From Edaphosphingomonas laterariae (GTDB lineage: Bacteria; Pseudomonadota; Alphaproteobacteria; Sphingomonadales; Sphingomonadaceae), in contig NZ_FZOS01000006.1 in assembly GCF_900188165.1 (NCBI RefSeq), positions 124,001 through 188,000 of the forward strand: a DNA stretch of 64,000 bases. Direction: 5' to 3'. Each line of letters begins with the position of its first letter. Position 1 is the stretch's first letter. Shown here in pieces: positions 49,911 through 58,608 of the stretch. A model generated the notes under the pieces. It did not search any database and was not told the origin of the DNA. It worked only from the letters and a program-made list of their open reading frames with translations. Both the position numbers and the translations under genes were made by a program.

Positions 49911-52055
49911 ATGCGCTTGATGGCGTTTGCGCTTCTGGTGGCGGCAGGCGTGCTCGCCGGGTGCCAGTCGGGTACGGATGGCGACGCTGGCAGCCGGTCG
50001 CGGCCGGCGGCCGTGGATGCGAAGCGGCTCGCCAATGCCGATGCCGAACCCCAAAACTGGCTAACCCATGGCGGCACCTATGCCGAGGAACGGTTCAGCC
50101 CGCTCGCCGCGATCAACGCCGATACGGTCGGCCAGCTCGGCCTCGCCTGGTCCTACGATCTCGACACCGATCGCGGGCAGGAAGCGACGCCGATCATCGT
50201 CGACGGGGTGCTCTATACCTCCACCGCCTGGTCCAAGGTCGTCGCGCTCGATGCCGCGACCGGCAGGCTGATCTGGTCCTACGACCCCGAAGTGCCCGGC
50301 CGGAAAGCCTATGACGGCTGCTGCGACGTGGTGAATCGCGGCGTCGCGGTGTGGAAGGGCAAGGTCTATCTCGGCGCGTTCGACGGCCGCCTGATCGCGC
50401 TCGACGCCGCGACCGGCAAGCCCGTCTGGTCGGTGATGACCGTCGATACGAAGCAACCCTATACGATCACCGGCGCACCGCGCGTCGTGAAGGGCAAGGT
50501 GCTGATCGGCAATGGCGGCGCCGAACTGGGCGTACGCGGCTATGTATCGGCTTATGACGCCGACACCGGCAAGCTGGCCTGGCGTTTCTACACCGCGCCC
50601 AACCCGAAGGGCGAGCCCGATGGCGCGGCGTCCGACGCGATCTTCAAGACCCGCGCGGCGGCGACCTGGGGCCGCGATGGCGCCTGGAAGCAGACCGGCG
50701 GCGGCGGCACGGTGTGGGATGCGATCGTTTACGATCAGGATCTCGATCAGGTGTTGATCGGCACCGGCAACGGATCGCCATGGAACCGCCGGATTCGTTC
50801 GGGCGACACGGGCGATAATCTGTTCCTGTCGTCGATCGTGGCACTCGATCCCGAAACCGGCGCCTATCGCTGGCATTATCAGGAAACGCCGGGCGAAAGC
50901 TGGGATTTCACCGCGACCCAGCCGATCATCCTCGCCGATCTCGACATTGACGGGCAGCCGCGCAAGGTGCTGCTGCACGCGCCCAAGAACGGCTATTTCT
51001 ACGTCATCGACCGCAAGACCGGCGTGCCGGTTTCGATCGACAATTTCGTGCCGGTGAACTGGGCCGACGGCTATGATCCCAAGACCTGGCGCCCGATCGA
51101 ACGGCCCGAGGCGCGCTATGAGCTGAATGGTGGCGACTGGGAAGCGATGCCGAGCGCCTTCGGCGCGCACAACTGGCACCCCATGGCCTACAGCCCCAAG
51201 ACCGGCCTGGTCTATATTCCCGCCCAGCTGATGCCCTTTGGCTATGCCGACGAGAAGAATTTCCGCTTCGTGCCGGGCCGCTGGAATCTGGGCAGCGCAT
51301 CGACGCGCAATTTCGGCCCGCGCGACAAGGCCGGGATGAAGGCGCTCAAGGCAGCATCCAAAGGCCGGGTGATCGCCTGGGATCCGAAGGCGCGGCGCGC
51401 CCGCTTCACCATCGAACATGACGGCCCTGGCTATGGTGGCCTGCTGGCGACGGCGGGCAATCTGATCTTCCAGGGCACCCCGGACGGACGCTTCGTCGCC
51501 TATCGCGCGGACGACGGCGGGCGGTTGTGGAGCTTCGACGCGCAGAACGGGATCATCGCCGGCGCCGTTTCGTTCGAGATCGCCGGCGAGCAATATATCG
51601 CGGTGATGGCGGGGCTGGGTGGCGCCTATGGCATCAGTTCCCCCTTTTCGCCCGTCGCCTATAAGCGCCCCAACGGCCGGGTGCTGGCGTTCAAGCTGGG
51701 CGGCAAGGCCAGGCTGCCGGCCGACGACCGGACGCCGATCCCGGCCCGACCGCCCGCCGAACAATGGCCGGCGGCGACGGTGGCGCAGGGCGAAATCCTC
51801 TATGCCGCCAATTGCGGCTTCTGCCACGGCCCGTCCACTTTCTCGAACGGGGTGCTGCCCGATCTACGCCGATCGCCCGCGTTGGCCGACAAGGCGACGT
51901 GGCATGCCGTGCTGGTCGACGGCGTGCTGGAGGATCGCGGCATGATACGGTTCAGCCAGTGGCTGAAACCGGCCGAGATGGAGGCGATCCGCGCTTATGT
52001 CGGGCATCAGGCGCGCACGCTTGCCGCCGAGGAGAAGGCGCCCGCCGCGCCTTGA
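49911..52055 (+). CDS. Quinohemoprotein (PQQ-dependent) alcohol dehydrogenase, type II-like
   Basis: 714 residues. A lipoprotein-type signal (ALLVAAGVLAGC) is followed by an eight-bladed PQQ beta-propeller with repeated VVALDAATGRLIWSYDPEV-like W motifs, adjacent cysteines (YDGCCDVVNRGVAVW) forming the active-site disulfide, and WDFTATQP near the calcium site. A C-terminal cytochrome c domain has one heme motif CGFCH. It oxidises alcohols in the periplasm and passes electrons to the respiratory chain. The substrate is unknown. ATG 49911 has GGAGGGG 6 bases upstream; ATG 49905 abuts it. PQQ synthesis genes are not in the window. Confidence 0.9.
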   Translation: MRLMAFALLVAAGVLAGCQSGTDGDAGSRSRPAAVDAKRLANADAEPQNWLTHGGTYAEERFSPLAAINADTVGQLGLAWSYDLDTDRGQEATPIIVDGVLYTSTAWSKVVALDAATGRLIWSYDPEVPGRKAYDGCCDVVNRGVAVWKGKVYLGAFDGRLIALDAATGKPVWSVMTVDTKQPYTITGAPRVVKGKVLIGNGGAELGVRGYVSAYDADTGKLAWRFYTAPNPKGEPDGAASDAIFKTRAAATWGRDGAWKQTGGGGTVWDAIVYDQDLDQVLIGTGNGSPWNRRIRSGDTGDNLFLSSIVALDPETGAYRWHYQETPGESWDFTATQPIILADLDIDGQPRKVLLHAPKNGYFYVIDRKTGVPVSIDNFVPVNWADGYDPKTWRPIERPEARYELNGGDWEAMPSAFGAHNWHPMAYSPKTGLVYIPAQLMPFGYADEKNFRFVPGRWNLGSASTRNFGPRDKAGMKALKAASKGRVIAWDPKARRARFTIEHDGPGYGGLLATAGNLIFQGTPDGRFVAYRADDGGRLWSFDAQNGIIAGAVSFEIAGEQYIAVMAGLGGAYGISSPFSPVAYKRPNGRVLAFKLGGKARLPADDRTPIPARPPAEQWPAATVAQGEILYAANCGFCHGPSTFSNGVLPDLRRSPALADKATWHAVLVDGVLEDRGMIRFSQWLKPAEMEAIRAYVGHQARTLAAEEKAPAAP

Positions 52056-52103
52056 AGCGGCGGCGGCGTTGCCGCATCCTGCACGGGGGCGAAAGAGGCG
52101 CCG

Positions 52104-52745
52104 ATGCAGGATGCAGCCAGCCTTCGCCGGGCCATGGTGGACGAACAGATCATCGCGCGCGGGATCAGCAATCCGCGCGTGATCGCCGCGATGTTGCGGG
52201 TGCCGCGGCACCGCTTCGTGCCCGAAGCCCCGATCGCCGCCGCTTATGCGGATGGGCCCTGGGCGATCGGGGCGGGCCAGACGATCTCCCAACCCTATAT
52301 CGTGGCGCTGATGATCGAGCTGGCCGATGTCGCGCCGGGCGCCCGCATACTCGAAATCGGGGCCGGATCGGGCTATGCGGCGGCGGTAATGGGCGAGATC
52401 GCGGCGCATGTCACCGCGCTCGAAAGGCTGCCGGAACTCGCCGACCGCGCGCGCGCCACGATCCGCGCCCTCGGCTATGACAATATCGACATCATTGCGG
52501 CCGACGGGATGGCGGGCTGGCCATCGGATGCACCGTATGACGCGATCCTCGTTCCCGCCGGGGCCGCCCGGCTGCCGCCTGCGCTGCCCGATCAGCTGGC
52601 ACCGGGCGGGCGCCTGGTGATGCCGATCGGCGGCCGATTCCAGCAGCAGCTAACCCGCTTCACCCGCAGCGCCGACGGCACGTTGACCGAGGAGCATCAT
52701 GGCGGTGTGATGTTCGTGCCTTTGATCGGCGCCGAGGGCGCCTAG
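52104..52745 (+). CDS. pcm: Protein-L-isoaspartate O-methyltransferase
   Basis: 213 residues. SAM-dependent repair methyltransferase that acts on isoaspartyl residues in aged proteins. Motifs: MVDEQIIARGISNPRVIAAM, VPRHRFVPE, GPWAIGAGQTISQPYIVALM, motif I ILEIGAGSGYAAAVMGEIA and APYDAILVPAGAARLPPAL. The glycine-rich SAM site and the ISQPY loop are intact. The gene is 48 bp behind the dehydrogenase in the same direction. Confidence 0.95.
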   Translation: MQDAASLRRAMVDEQIIARGISNPRVIAAMLRVPRHRFVPEAPIAAAYADGPWAIGAGQTISQPYIVALMIELADVAPGARILEIGAGSGYAAAVMGEIAAHVTALERLPELADRARATIRALGYDNIDIIAADGMAGWPSDAPYDAILVPAGAARLPPALPDQLAPGGRLVMPIGGRFQQQLTRFTRSADGTLTEEHHGGVMFVPLIGAEGA

Positions 52746-52766
52746 AGCAAGCGCGAAGCAGCCCGA

Positions 52767-53906
52767 TCAGGCCGCGAACTGGCCGCCGATCCAGCTTCCG
52801 GTGACTTCGCCGCGATCGTCGAGGATGACGAGATCGGCGGCCAGCCCGGGGGCGATCCGCCCGCGTTGATGGTCGATGCCGAGGAAGCAGGCCGGCGAAT
52901 GCGAGGCCATGCCGACAGCGGTCGCCAGATCGACGCCGAGCATCGCCACGCTGTTGCGCACCGCGCGCGCCATATCGAGATCGGACCCGGCCAGCGTGCC
53001 ATCTTCGTTGACGCACACGCCATCGACCACGGTGATGCGGTGGCCCTGCAGGGTGAAGGCCTTGTCCTCCAGCCCGACGCTGGGCATCGCATCCGTCACC
53101 AGCATGAAACGATCCGCCGGCTTGCAGCGAAGCGCGAGCCGCATCGTCACCGGATCGACATGGCGGCCATCGACGATGAGCCCGCACCACGCCGCCCGAT
53201 CCTCCAGCGCCGCCCCGACCGCGCCGGGCTCACGCGAGCCGAGCGGGGACATGGCGTTGAACAGATGGGTGAAGCCGGCAAGGCCGTGATCGAGCGCGTC
53301 GCGGATCGCGCGGTAGCTGCCATTGGTATGGCCGGCGGCGACGACCAGCCCGGCATCGGCCAGCCGCCGGATCATCACCGGCGTGGTGCGTTCGGGTGCG
53401 AGGGTGATGAGCGTGTGGCCCCGGGCCAACCCGGTAACGGCAGCGAACCCCTCTTCATCGAGCGCACGGATCTTCGCCGGATCGTGGATGCCCTTGCGCG
53501 CGACGTTGAGGAACGGCCCTTCGATATGGATGCCGAGCACGCCGGGCACGCCGGCGGCGATCGCGGCGTCGACTGCCGCCACGCCGGCGCGGACGACCTG
53601 AAGATCGTCGCTGATCAGCGTCGGCAGGAAGCCCGTCGTGCCGAAGCGGCGATGCGCAGCCCCGATCGCGGCGATCGTTTCCACCGTCGGCGCATCGTTG
53701 AACAGCACGCCGCCGCCGCCATTGACCTGCGCGTCGATGAAGCCCGGCACCAGCCGGCCGCCATCGAGATCGTGGCGCGGCATCGCCGCCGGCACGTCGG
53801 CCGCCGGCAGGATCGCGGAAATCCGCCCGTCCTCGACAATGACGGCGCGGCCGTCGACAAAGCCGCCGTCCAGAAGAATGGGGCCGTTGGTGAGTGCCAC
53901 GGCCAT
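52767..53906 (-). CDS. nagA: N-acetylglucosamine-6-phosphate deacetylase
   Basis: 379 residues, amidohydrolase fold. It removes acetate from GlcNAc-6-P to give GlcN-6-P. Metal and substrate residues are in VPGFIDAQVNGGGGVLFND, LGIHIEGPFLNVARKGIHDP, VVAAGHTNGSYRAIRDALDH, FTHLFNAMSPLGSREPGAVG and MLVTDAMPSVG. ATG 53906 overlaps the stop of the upstream NagB-II gene (TGATG). It is third in the operon nagR-nagB2-nagA, next to the PTS genes that make its substrate. Confidence 0.96.
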   Translation of the reverse strand: MAVALTNGPILLDGGFVDGRAVIVEDGRISAILPAADVPAAMPRHDLDGGRLVPGFIDAQVNGGGGVLFNDAPTVETIAAIGAAHRRFGTTGFLPTLISDDLQVVRAGVAAVDAAIAAGVPGVLGIHIEGPFLNVARKGIHDPAKIRALDEEGFAAVTGLARGHTLITLAPERTTPVMIRRLADAGLVVAAGHTNGSYRAIRDALDHGLAGFTHLFNAMSPLGSREPGAVGAALEDRAAWCGLIVDGRHVDPVTMRLALRCKPADRFMLVTDAMPSVGLEDKAFTLQGHRITVVDGVCVNEDGTLAGSDLDMARAVRNSVAMLGVDLATAVGMASHSPACFLGIDHQRGRIAPGLAADLVILDDRGEVTGSWIGGQFAA

Positions 53907-54937
53907 CAGAGCGTTTCCGTGACCTTGGCGAGATGGGGCGGCTGATCGGGGTTGAAGCCGCGCCGCACCGAAAGCGCGTTCACCGCCCGGTAGAAGGACT
54001 GGATCTGGAGCATCGGTTCGATCACCGGGTGGCCCGCAACCGTGGGCAGGCGGATGGCGCCCTTCGCCTCCCCGCCCGCGATCAGCACCGGGCCACCGCG
54101 CGCCGCCATTTCGGCGGCAAGATCATCCACGCCTTCGCCGGTTTCGTCCGACTGGCGGAGGATGAGCAGCGGAAAGCCGGGGCCGACCAGCGCCATCGGC
54201 CCATGCTTCACTTCCGCCGCGCTGAACGCTTCCGCGTGCAGGCCGCAGGTTTCCTTGAACTTGAGCGCCGCTTCCTGCGCGACGCCGAGGCCGAGGCCGC
54301 GCCCCACCACGAACAGTCCGCGCGCATCGGCCAGCGTGTCGACGAGCGGCGACCAGTCCGCATCCCAGGCCTGCCGCAGCAAGGTGGGTGCCGCATCCAG
54401 CGCGCGGCCCAGTTCGTCATCGCCGGCGAGCGCCTGGACGAGATCGACCAGACCGGCGAGCGTGGCGATATAGGATTTCGTCGCCGCGACGCTGCGTTCC
54501 GGGCCGGCATGAAGCGGCAGTGTATGATCGACCATCCCCGCCAGCGGCGAATCGGCGACGTTGACTAGCGCCAGCGTCTGCGCGCCGGCCTTCTGCGCGG
54601 CATCGACCGTGGCGAGCAGATCGGGGCTCTTGCCCGATTGCGAGATGGCGATGGCCAGCACGTCGGCAAGCCGCTGTTCCGCGCCATAGACCGACGCCAC
54701 CGACGGTGCCGCCGAGGAGACGAGCAGCCCCAGCCGCGTCTCGATCAGATATTTGGCGAAGGTGGCCGCATGGTCGGAACTGCCGCGCGCGCAGGTGATG
54801 ACCGCGCGGGGCGGCCGGGCGCGCAGCGTTTCGACCAGCTCGGCCAGCCGGGCGGCGTTGGCCGCGCGCTGGCGGGTCACGACGGACGCTGCCTCGGCGG
54901 CTTCCGCGAACATCAGGGTGGATTCAGGGTTCATCAT
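53906..54937 (-). CDS. NagB-II type glucosamine-6-phosphate deaminase (SIS domain)
   Basis: 343 residues with two SIS domains and no glutaminase domain: ARGSSDHAATFAKYLIET, ISQSGKSPDLLATVDAAQKA, KSYIATLAGLVDLVQ, GRGLGLGVAQEAALKFKETC and AEAFSAAEVKHGPMALVG. This is the NagB-II/GlmS2 group that converts GlcN-6-P to fructose-6-P and ammonia, replacing classical NagB in many Proteobacteria. ATG 54937 overlaps the GntR stop by 4 bases, and the stop overlaps nagA by 1 base, so all three are coupled. Confidence 0.92.
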   Translation of the reverse strand: MMNPESTLMFAEAAEAASVVTRQRAANAARLAELVETLRARPPRAVITCARGSSDHAATFAKYLIETRLGLLVSSAAPSVASVYGAEQRLADVLAIAISQSGKSPDLLATVDAAQKAGAQTLALVNVADSPLAGMVDHTLPLHAGPERSVAATKSYIATLAGLVDLVQALAGDDELGRALDAAPTLLRQAWDADWSPLVDTLADARGLFVVGRGLGLGVAQEAALKFKETCGLHAEAFSAAEVKHGPMALVGPGFPLLILRQSDETGEGVDDLAAEMAARGGPVLIAGGEAKGAIRLPTVAGHPVIEPMLQIQSFYRAVNALSVRRGFNPDQPPHLAKVTETL

Positions 54938-55674
54938 GCCAATGCGTTAAGTTCTGCGACGAAATCATAGGCATCGCCGCGATACCAACTGTGCGTCATC
55001 TCGATCGCGCGGCCATCTTCCAGGAAGCCGCGGCGTTCGATGAACAGGCCCGGCGCACCCACTTCAACGCCCAGAAGCGCCGCCTGATCCTTGTTGAACA
55101 GCACCGCGCGCAACCGCTGGAGCGCGCGCACCGGCCGGTTTCCGGCGGCATCGAGCGCGGCGTAGAGCGACACATCGACCGCATCGAGCGACGGCAGGCC
55201 GTAGCCCGCGATCGTCGAATATTCGAGCGCCATGGCGAAATCATCGGCATAGCGGATGCGCGCGAAGCGATAGACGCGGGTGCCGGGGCTCAGCCCCAGG
55301 GTCAGCGCCTCATCCGGCGTCACCGAACCTTCGGACCGGGCGATCCACTTGCTGTGCGACGTGCGGCCGCGCGCGGCCATGTCTTCCGAAAAAGAGGTGA
55401 GCTTGGCGAACTGCTTTTCGACGCGCCCGGCGACGAAGGTGCCCGCGCCCTGCCGGCGGGTCAGCAGCCCTTCGGCAACCAGCCCGTCGAGCGCCTTGCG
55501 CACGGTGATCCGCGACACCTGAAAATCGGCGGCGAGGTCGCGCTCCGGCGGCAGCGCCTGCTGCGGCTTGAGCAATTGCGAATCGATCGCCCCGCGCAAC
55601 GCGTCCTGCAACCGCTGGTAAAGCGGCGCGCGGCCCTGCGCATCGAGAGCGCCGATCTGCTCCGCCAGGTTCAT
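54934..55674 (-). CDS. GntR/HutC-family repressor of GlcNAc utilisation (NagQ/NagR-like)
   Basis: 246 residues. The N-terminal winged helix-turn-helix has PLYQRLQDALRGAIDSQLL and LPPERDLAADFQVSRITVRK then ALDGLVAEGLLTRRQGAGTF. The C-terminal UTRA effector domain includes FSEDMAARGRTSHSKWIARS and RFARIRYADDFAMALEYSTI. Members of this group bind GlcNAc-6-P or GlcN-6-P and release the operator. The stop overlaps nagB-II. The 214-bp divergent region upstream has many TTGGTC/GACCAA half-sites, the likely operators for both directions. Confidence 0.9.
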   Translation of the reverse strand: MNLAEQIGALDAQGRAPLYQRLQDALRGAIDSQLLKPQQALPPERDLAADFQVSRITVRKALDGLVAEGLLTRRQGAGTFVAGRVEKQFAKLTSFSEDMAARGRTSHSKWIARSEGSVTPDEALTLGLSPGTRVYRFARIRYADDFAMALEYSTIAGYGLPSLDAVDVSLYAALDAAGNRPVRALQRLRAVLFNKDQAALLGVEVGAPGLFIERRGFLEDGRAIEMTHSWYRGDAYDFVAELNALA

Positions 55675-55703
55675 CGCGATGATTACCCCCCGCTCTTTCG
55701 TTC

Positions 55704-55724
55704 TTGGTCGAGATATAGGACCAA
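55704..55724. promoter_or_regulatory. GntR operator candidate 1, TTGGTC-N9-GACCAA
   Basis: Perfect 6-bp inverted repeat, 30-50 bp upstream of the GntR gene start. TGGTC/GACCA arms recall the HutC-type consensus (TGGTCTAGACCA of DasR). Confidence 0.5.
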
Positions 55725-55786
55725 TCAAATACCACTTGCCAGCACAAAATCGCCGACAATGTAAGAAAATTGAAAGATTGCCCCTT

Positions 55787-55838
55787 GACCAGCCGATTGG
55801 TCTGGAAGATGGTCCTGTTATTGGTACGTCATTGGTAG
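55787..55838. promoter_or_regulatory. GntR operator array near the receptor promoter
   Basis: GACCA-N6-TGGTC at 55787-55802, followed by further TGG half-sites: ATGGTCC at 55809, ATTGGTA at 55820 and ATTGGTA at 55831. TGG repeats start at 55798, 55810, 55822 and 55833, a spacing of 12, 12 and 11 bases. This places repeats on about one DNA face and suggests cooperative repressor binding, 50-100 bp before the receptor gene. Confidence 0.55.
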
Positions 55839-55888
55839 CAAATTGGCATCATCGCAAGGGCGAGATGCTGGGGAAGGGGAAGACCGTC

Positions 55889-58552
55889 ATGACAGCCCAC
55901 CGTATTTTCGCGTCATCGGCCAGCGCGCTCGCGCTGCTCGTATGCTCGCAGGCCGCTTACGCGCAGGACAGCGCCGCAGCCCCCGCCGACGAAATCGTCG
56001 TCACCGGGATTCGCGGATCGCAGATCGCGTCGATCGAGGCCAAGCGTGAAGGCGATGTGATCGCCGACGTGCTTTCGGCCGAAGATATCGGCAAGTTTCC
56101 GGACAAGAACGTCGCCGAGGCGCTGCAGCGCATCCCCGGCATCGTCGTCAACCGCGAGTTCGGCGAAGGCGAGCGCGTGTCGCTGCGCGGCACATCGCCG
56201 AACCTGACCAAGACGCTGCTCAATGGCCACTCGGTCGCCACGGCCGACTGGTTCGTGCTCGATCAGGTCGCGTCGACCCGCAGCTTCAACTATCTCCAGC
56301 TGCCGTCGGAAATCGTCGGCCAGCTCGAAGTCTACAAGACACCGCAGGCCGATGTGGAAGAAGGCGGCGTCGGCGGCACCATCAACGTCCACACGCGCAA
56401 CCCGCTGGACATGGAACCGTTCACCGTCTCCGCTTCGGTGCAGGGCGTCTATTCGGACCTGTCCGACAAGCTCGACCCGCAGATTTCCGGCCTCGTCAGC
56501 TGGAAGAATGACAGCGACACGTTCGGCGTGCTGATCGGCGGCGTCTATCAGAAGCGGCGGATGCGCCGCGACGGCATCGAAGTGTTCGGCTATCGCGACT
56601 TCGACATCGGCGGCGGCCAGATCGCCGCGGTGCCGACGCTGATCGGTTCGGCGCTGTTCACGCAGGAACGCGAGCGTTACGGCGGCAATATCGGCCTGCA
56701 GTTCCGCCCGTCGGACGATATCGAAATCAACGTGACCGGCCTCTACACGCGGTTCAACGCCGACAATTACAACCAGAACTATATCGCCTGGGGCGAACAG
56801 GCGCTGGCCGGCGGCGGCACGATCACCAACGCCGTCGTCAAGGACGGTCTGGTCACCGGCGGCACGATCTCGTCGCCCAATGGCGGCACGACCGGCCGTG
56901 GCGTCGTGTTCGACGCGATCGACCGCAAGGCCGTCACCAAGACGCGCTCGATCGATTTCGACCTGACCTATCAGCCGGCCGACCTGTGGAACATCCACTT
57001 CAAGGCGGGCTGGACCAAGGCCGACGGCGATACCAGCAACGAAAACTTCTTCGAAACGGCGGCGCCGGGCGCGTTCAGCTATGACATCAGCGGCAAGGTG
57101 CCGCAGGTCAGCTTCATCACGCCGGATGCGACTTCGCCGGCCGACATGCTGATCGATTTCGCCCGCATCCAGAGCGTCACCAACGACGACGAAGAGAAAT
57201 ACGCTTATTTCGACGTCGAGCGCGAGCTGGACATGGGCCCGGTGAAGGCGATCAAGATCGGCTTCAAATATACCGACCATGACCGCGCGGCGAACCGGCT
57301 GGCGACCAATGGCGGCGTGCTGACGCCGGGCCTCGTCTGCGGCGGCGCGCCCTGCACCGCGGCCGATTTCTGGTCGGGCGGCACCACGCCGGGCGATTTC
57401 ATGGACAATTTCGCCCTGCCGGGCACGCTGACCGATTACTGGACGGTCAGCCGTTCGAAGCTGCGTGACATCTACGGCGCGCAGGCGGCGGCGATCACCG
57501 AACAGTTCGTCGTTCCGGGCAACGTCTATTCGATCAACGAAAAGGCCTATGGCGGCTATGCCATGGCCAAGGTTGGCGGCGAAGGCTGGCGCGGTAATTT
57601 CGGCGTCCGCGTCGTCACCACCGACCAGAAGTCCGAAGGCAATGTCATCGGCGGGCCGACGCCCGAGTTCCAGAGCCCGTTCGGCGGCTATACGCCGATC
57701 TCGGTCAAGCGGTCCTACACGGACATCCTGCCGAGCGCGAACCTGGCGGTGGACGTGACCGACAAGGTGGTCGTGCGCTTCGGCGCCGGCCGGACGATCA
57801 CGCGGCCGGACTTCTCCTCGCTTTCGCCGGGTGTCGACCTCAACGGCACGCTGCTCACCGGCAGCGGCGGCGATCCGAACCTGAAGCCCTATCGCGCCAA
57901 CCAGTACGACCTTTCGGTCGAATGGTATCCCGATAGCGAGACGATCGTCGCGGCGGCGCTGTTCTACAAGGACATCCAGTCCTACATCGTCAACACGACG
58001 ACGACCGAAATCCTGCCGGGCGTGTTCGTGCCGGGCACCGAACCGGCGGGCTGCGTCGCGGCCGGGGGCAGCAACCCCAATCTGTTCAACTGCGCCTATC
58101 AGATCAACCGGCCGTCCAACGGCCCGGGCGGCCGCAACCAGGGCTTCGAGCTGCAGGTTTCGCGCCCGATCTGGAACGGTTTCGGCGTGATCGCGAACTA
58201 CACCTATTCGGATGCCAAGGCGAACAATGGCGATCCGATCCCGGGCAACAGCAAGCACACGGCCAACCTGACGGGCTATTATGAGAATGATCTCGTCAGC
58301 GCCCGCCTGTCCTACACCTATCGTTCGAAGTTCTTCATCAACATCGACCGTGCGGCGCCGCTGAACCAGGCCGCGCTCGAATCGCTCGATGCCTCGGTGA
58401 GCGTGAACGTGTTCGAGAATGTCGCGCTGACCTTCGACGCGGTGAACCTGACCAACGAGAAGATCCGCCAATATTCCGGCACGCCGGATCGTTTCCGGTC
58501 GATCTTCGACAACGGCCGCCAGTTCTATTTCGGCGCCCGTTTCACATACTGA
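55889..58552 (+). CDS. TonB-dependent outer membrane receptor for N-acetylglucosamine/chitooligosaccharide
   Basis: 887 residues. Signal peptide ending SQAAYAQ. A plug domain starts with EIVVTGIRGSQIASIEAKRE and DKNVAEALQRIPGIVVNRE, then RVSLRGTSPNLTKTLLNGHS. A 22-strand barrel is inferred from the long repetitive remainder, closing on FRSIFDNGRQFYFGARFTY with the usual C-terminal aromatic. It resembles the Xanthomonas/Caulobacter TonB receptor class for complex carbohydrates. ATG 55889 has AAGGGGAAG upstream; 55865 is an alternative. It is divergent from the GntR repressor, with an operator array between. Confidence 0.92.
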   Translation: MTAHRIFASSASALALLVCSQAAYAQDSAAAPADEIVVTGIRGSQIASIEAKREGDVIADVLSAEDIGKFPDKNVAEALQRIPGIVVNREFGEGERVSLRGTSPNLTKTLLNGHSVATADWFVLDQVASTRSFNYLQLPSEIVGQLEVYKTPQADVEEGGVGGTINVHTRNPLDMEPFTVSASVQGVYSDLSDKLDPQISGLVSWKNDSDTFGVLIGGVYQKRRMRRDGIEVFGYRDFDIGGGQIAAVPTLIGSALFTQERERYGGNIGLQFRPSDDIEINVTGLYTRFNADNYNQNYIAWGEQALAGGGTITNAVVKDGLVTGGTISSPNGGTTGRGVVFDAIDRKAVTKTRSIDFDLTYQPADLWNIHFKAGWTKADGDTSNENFFETAAPGAFSYDISGKVPQVSFITPDATSPADMLIDFARIQSVTNDDEEKYAYFDVERELDMGPVKAIKIGFKYTDHDRAANRLATNGGVLTPGLVCGGAPCTAADFWSGGTTPGDFMDNFALPGTLTDYWTVSRSKLRDIYGAQAAAITEQFVVPGNVYSINEKAYGGYAMAKVGGEGWRGNFGVRVVTTDQKSEGNVIGGPTPEFQSPFGGYTPISVKRSYTDILPSANLAVDVTDKVVVRFGAGRTITRPDFSSLSPGVDLNGTLLTGSGGDPNLKPYRANQYDLSVEWYPDSETIVAAALFYKDIQSYIVNTTTTEILPGVFVPGTEPAGCVAAGGSNPNLFNCAYQINRPSNGPGGRNQGFELQVSRPIWNGFGVIANYTYSDAKANNGDPIPGNSKHTANLTGYYENDLVSARLSYTYRSKFFINIDRAAPLNQAALESLDASVSVNVFENVALTFDAVNLTNEKIRQYSGTPDRFRSIFDNGRQFYFGARFTY

Positions 58553-58608
58553 CCTGCCCCTCGGGCCGGGTATAACAGCCCGGCCCAACACCTTGCCGGG
58601 GACCGATC

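Noticed and set aside
55913-58591. Open frame of about 890 residues antisense to the TonB receptor gene
   Set aside because: It mirrors the high-GC codon bias of the real gene. Its product is Arg/Ala/Asp/His-rich without domains, and the receptor frame has signal peptide, plug motifs and a C-terminal aromatic.
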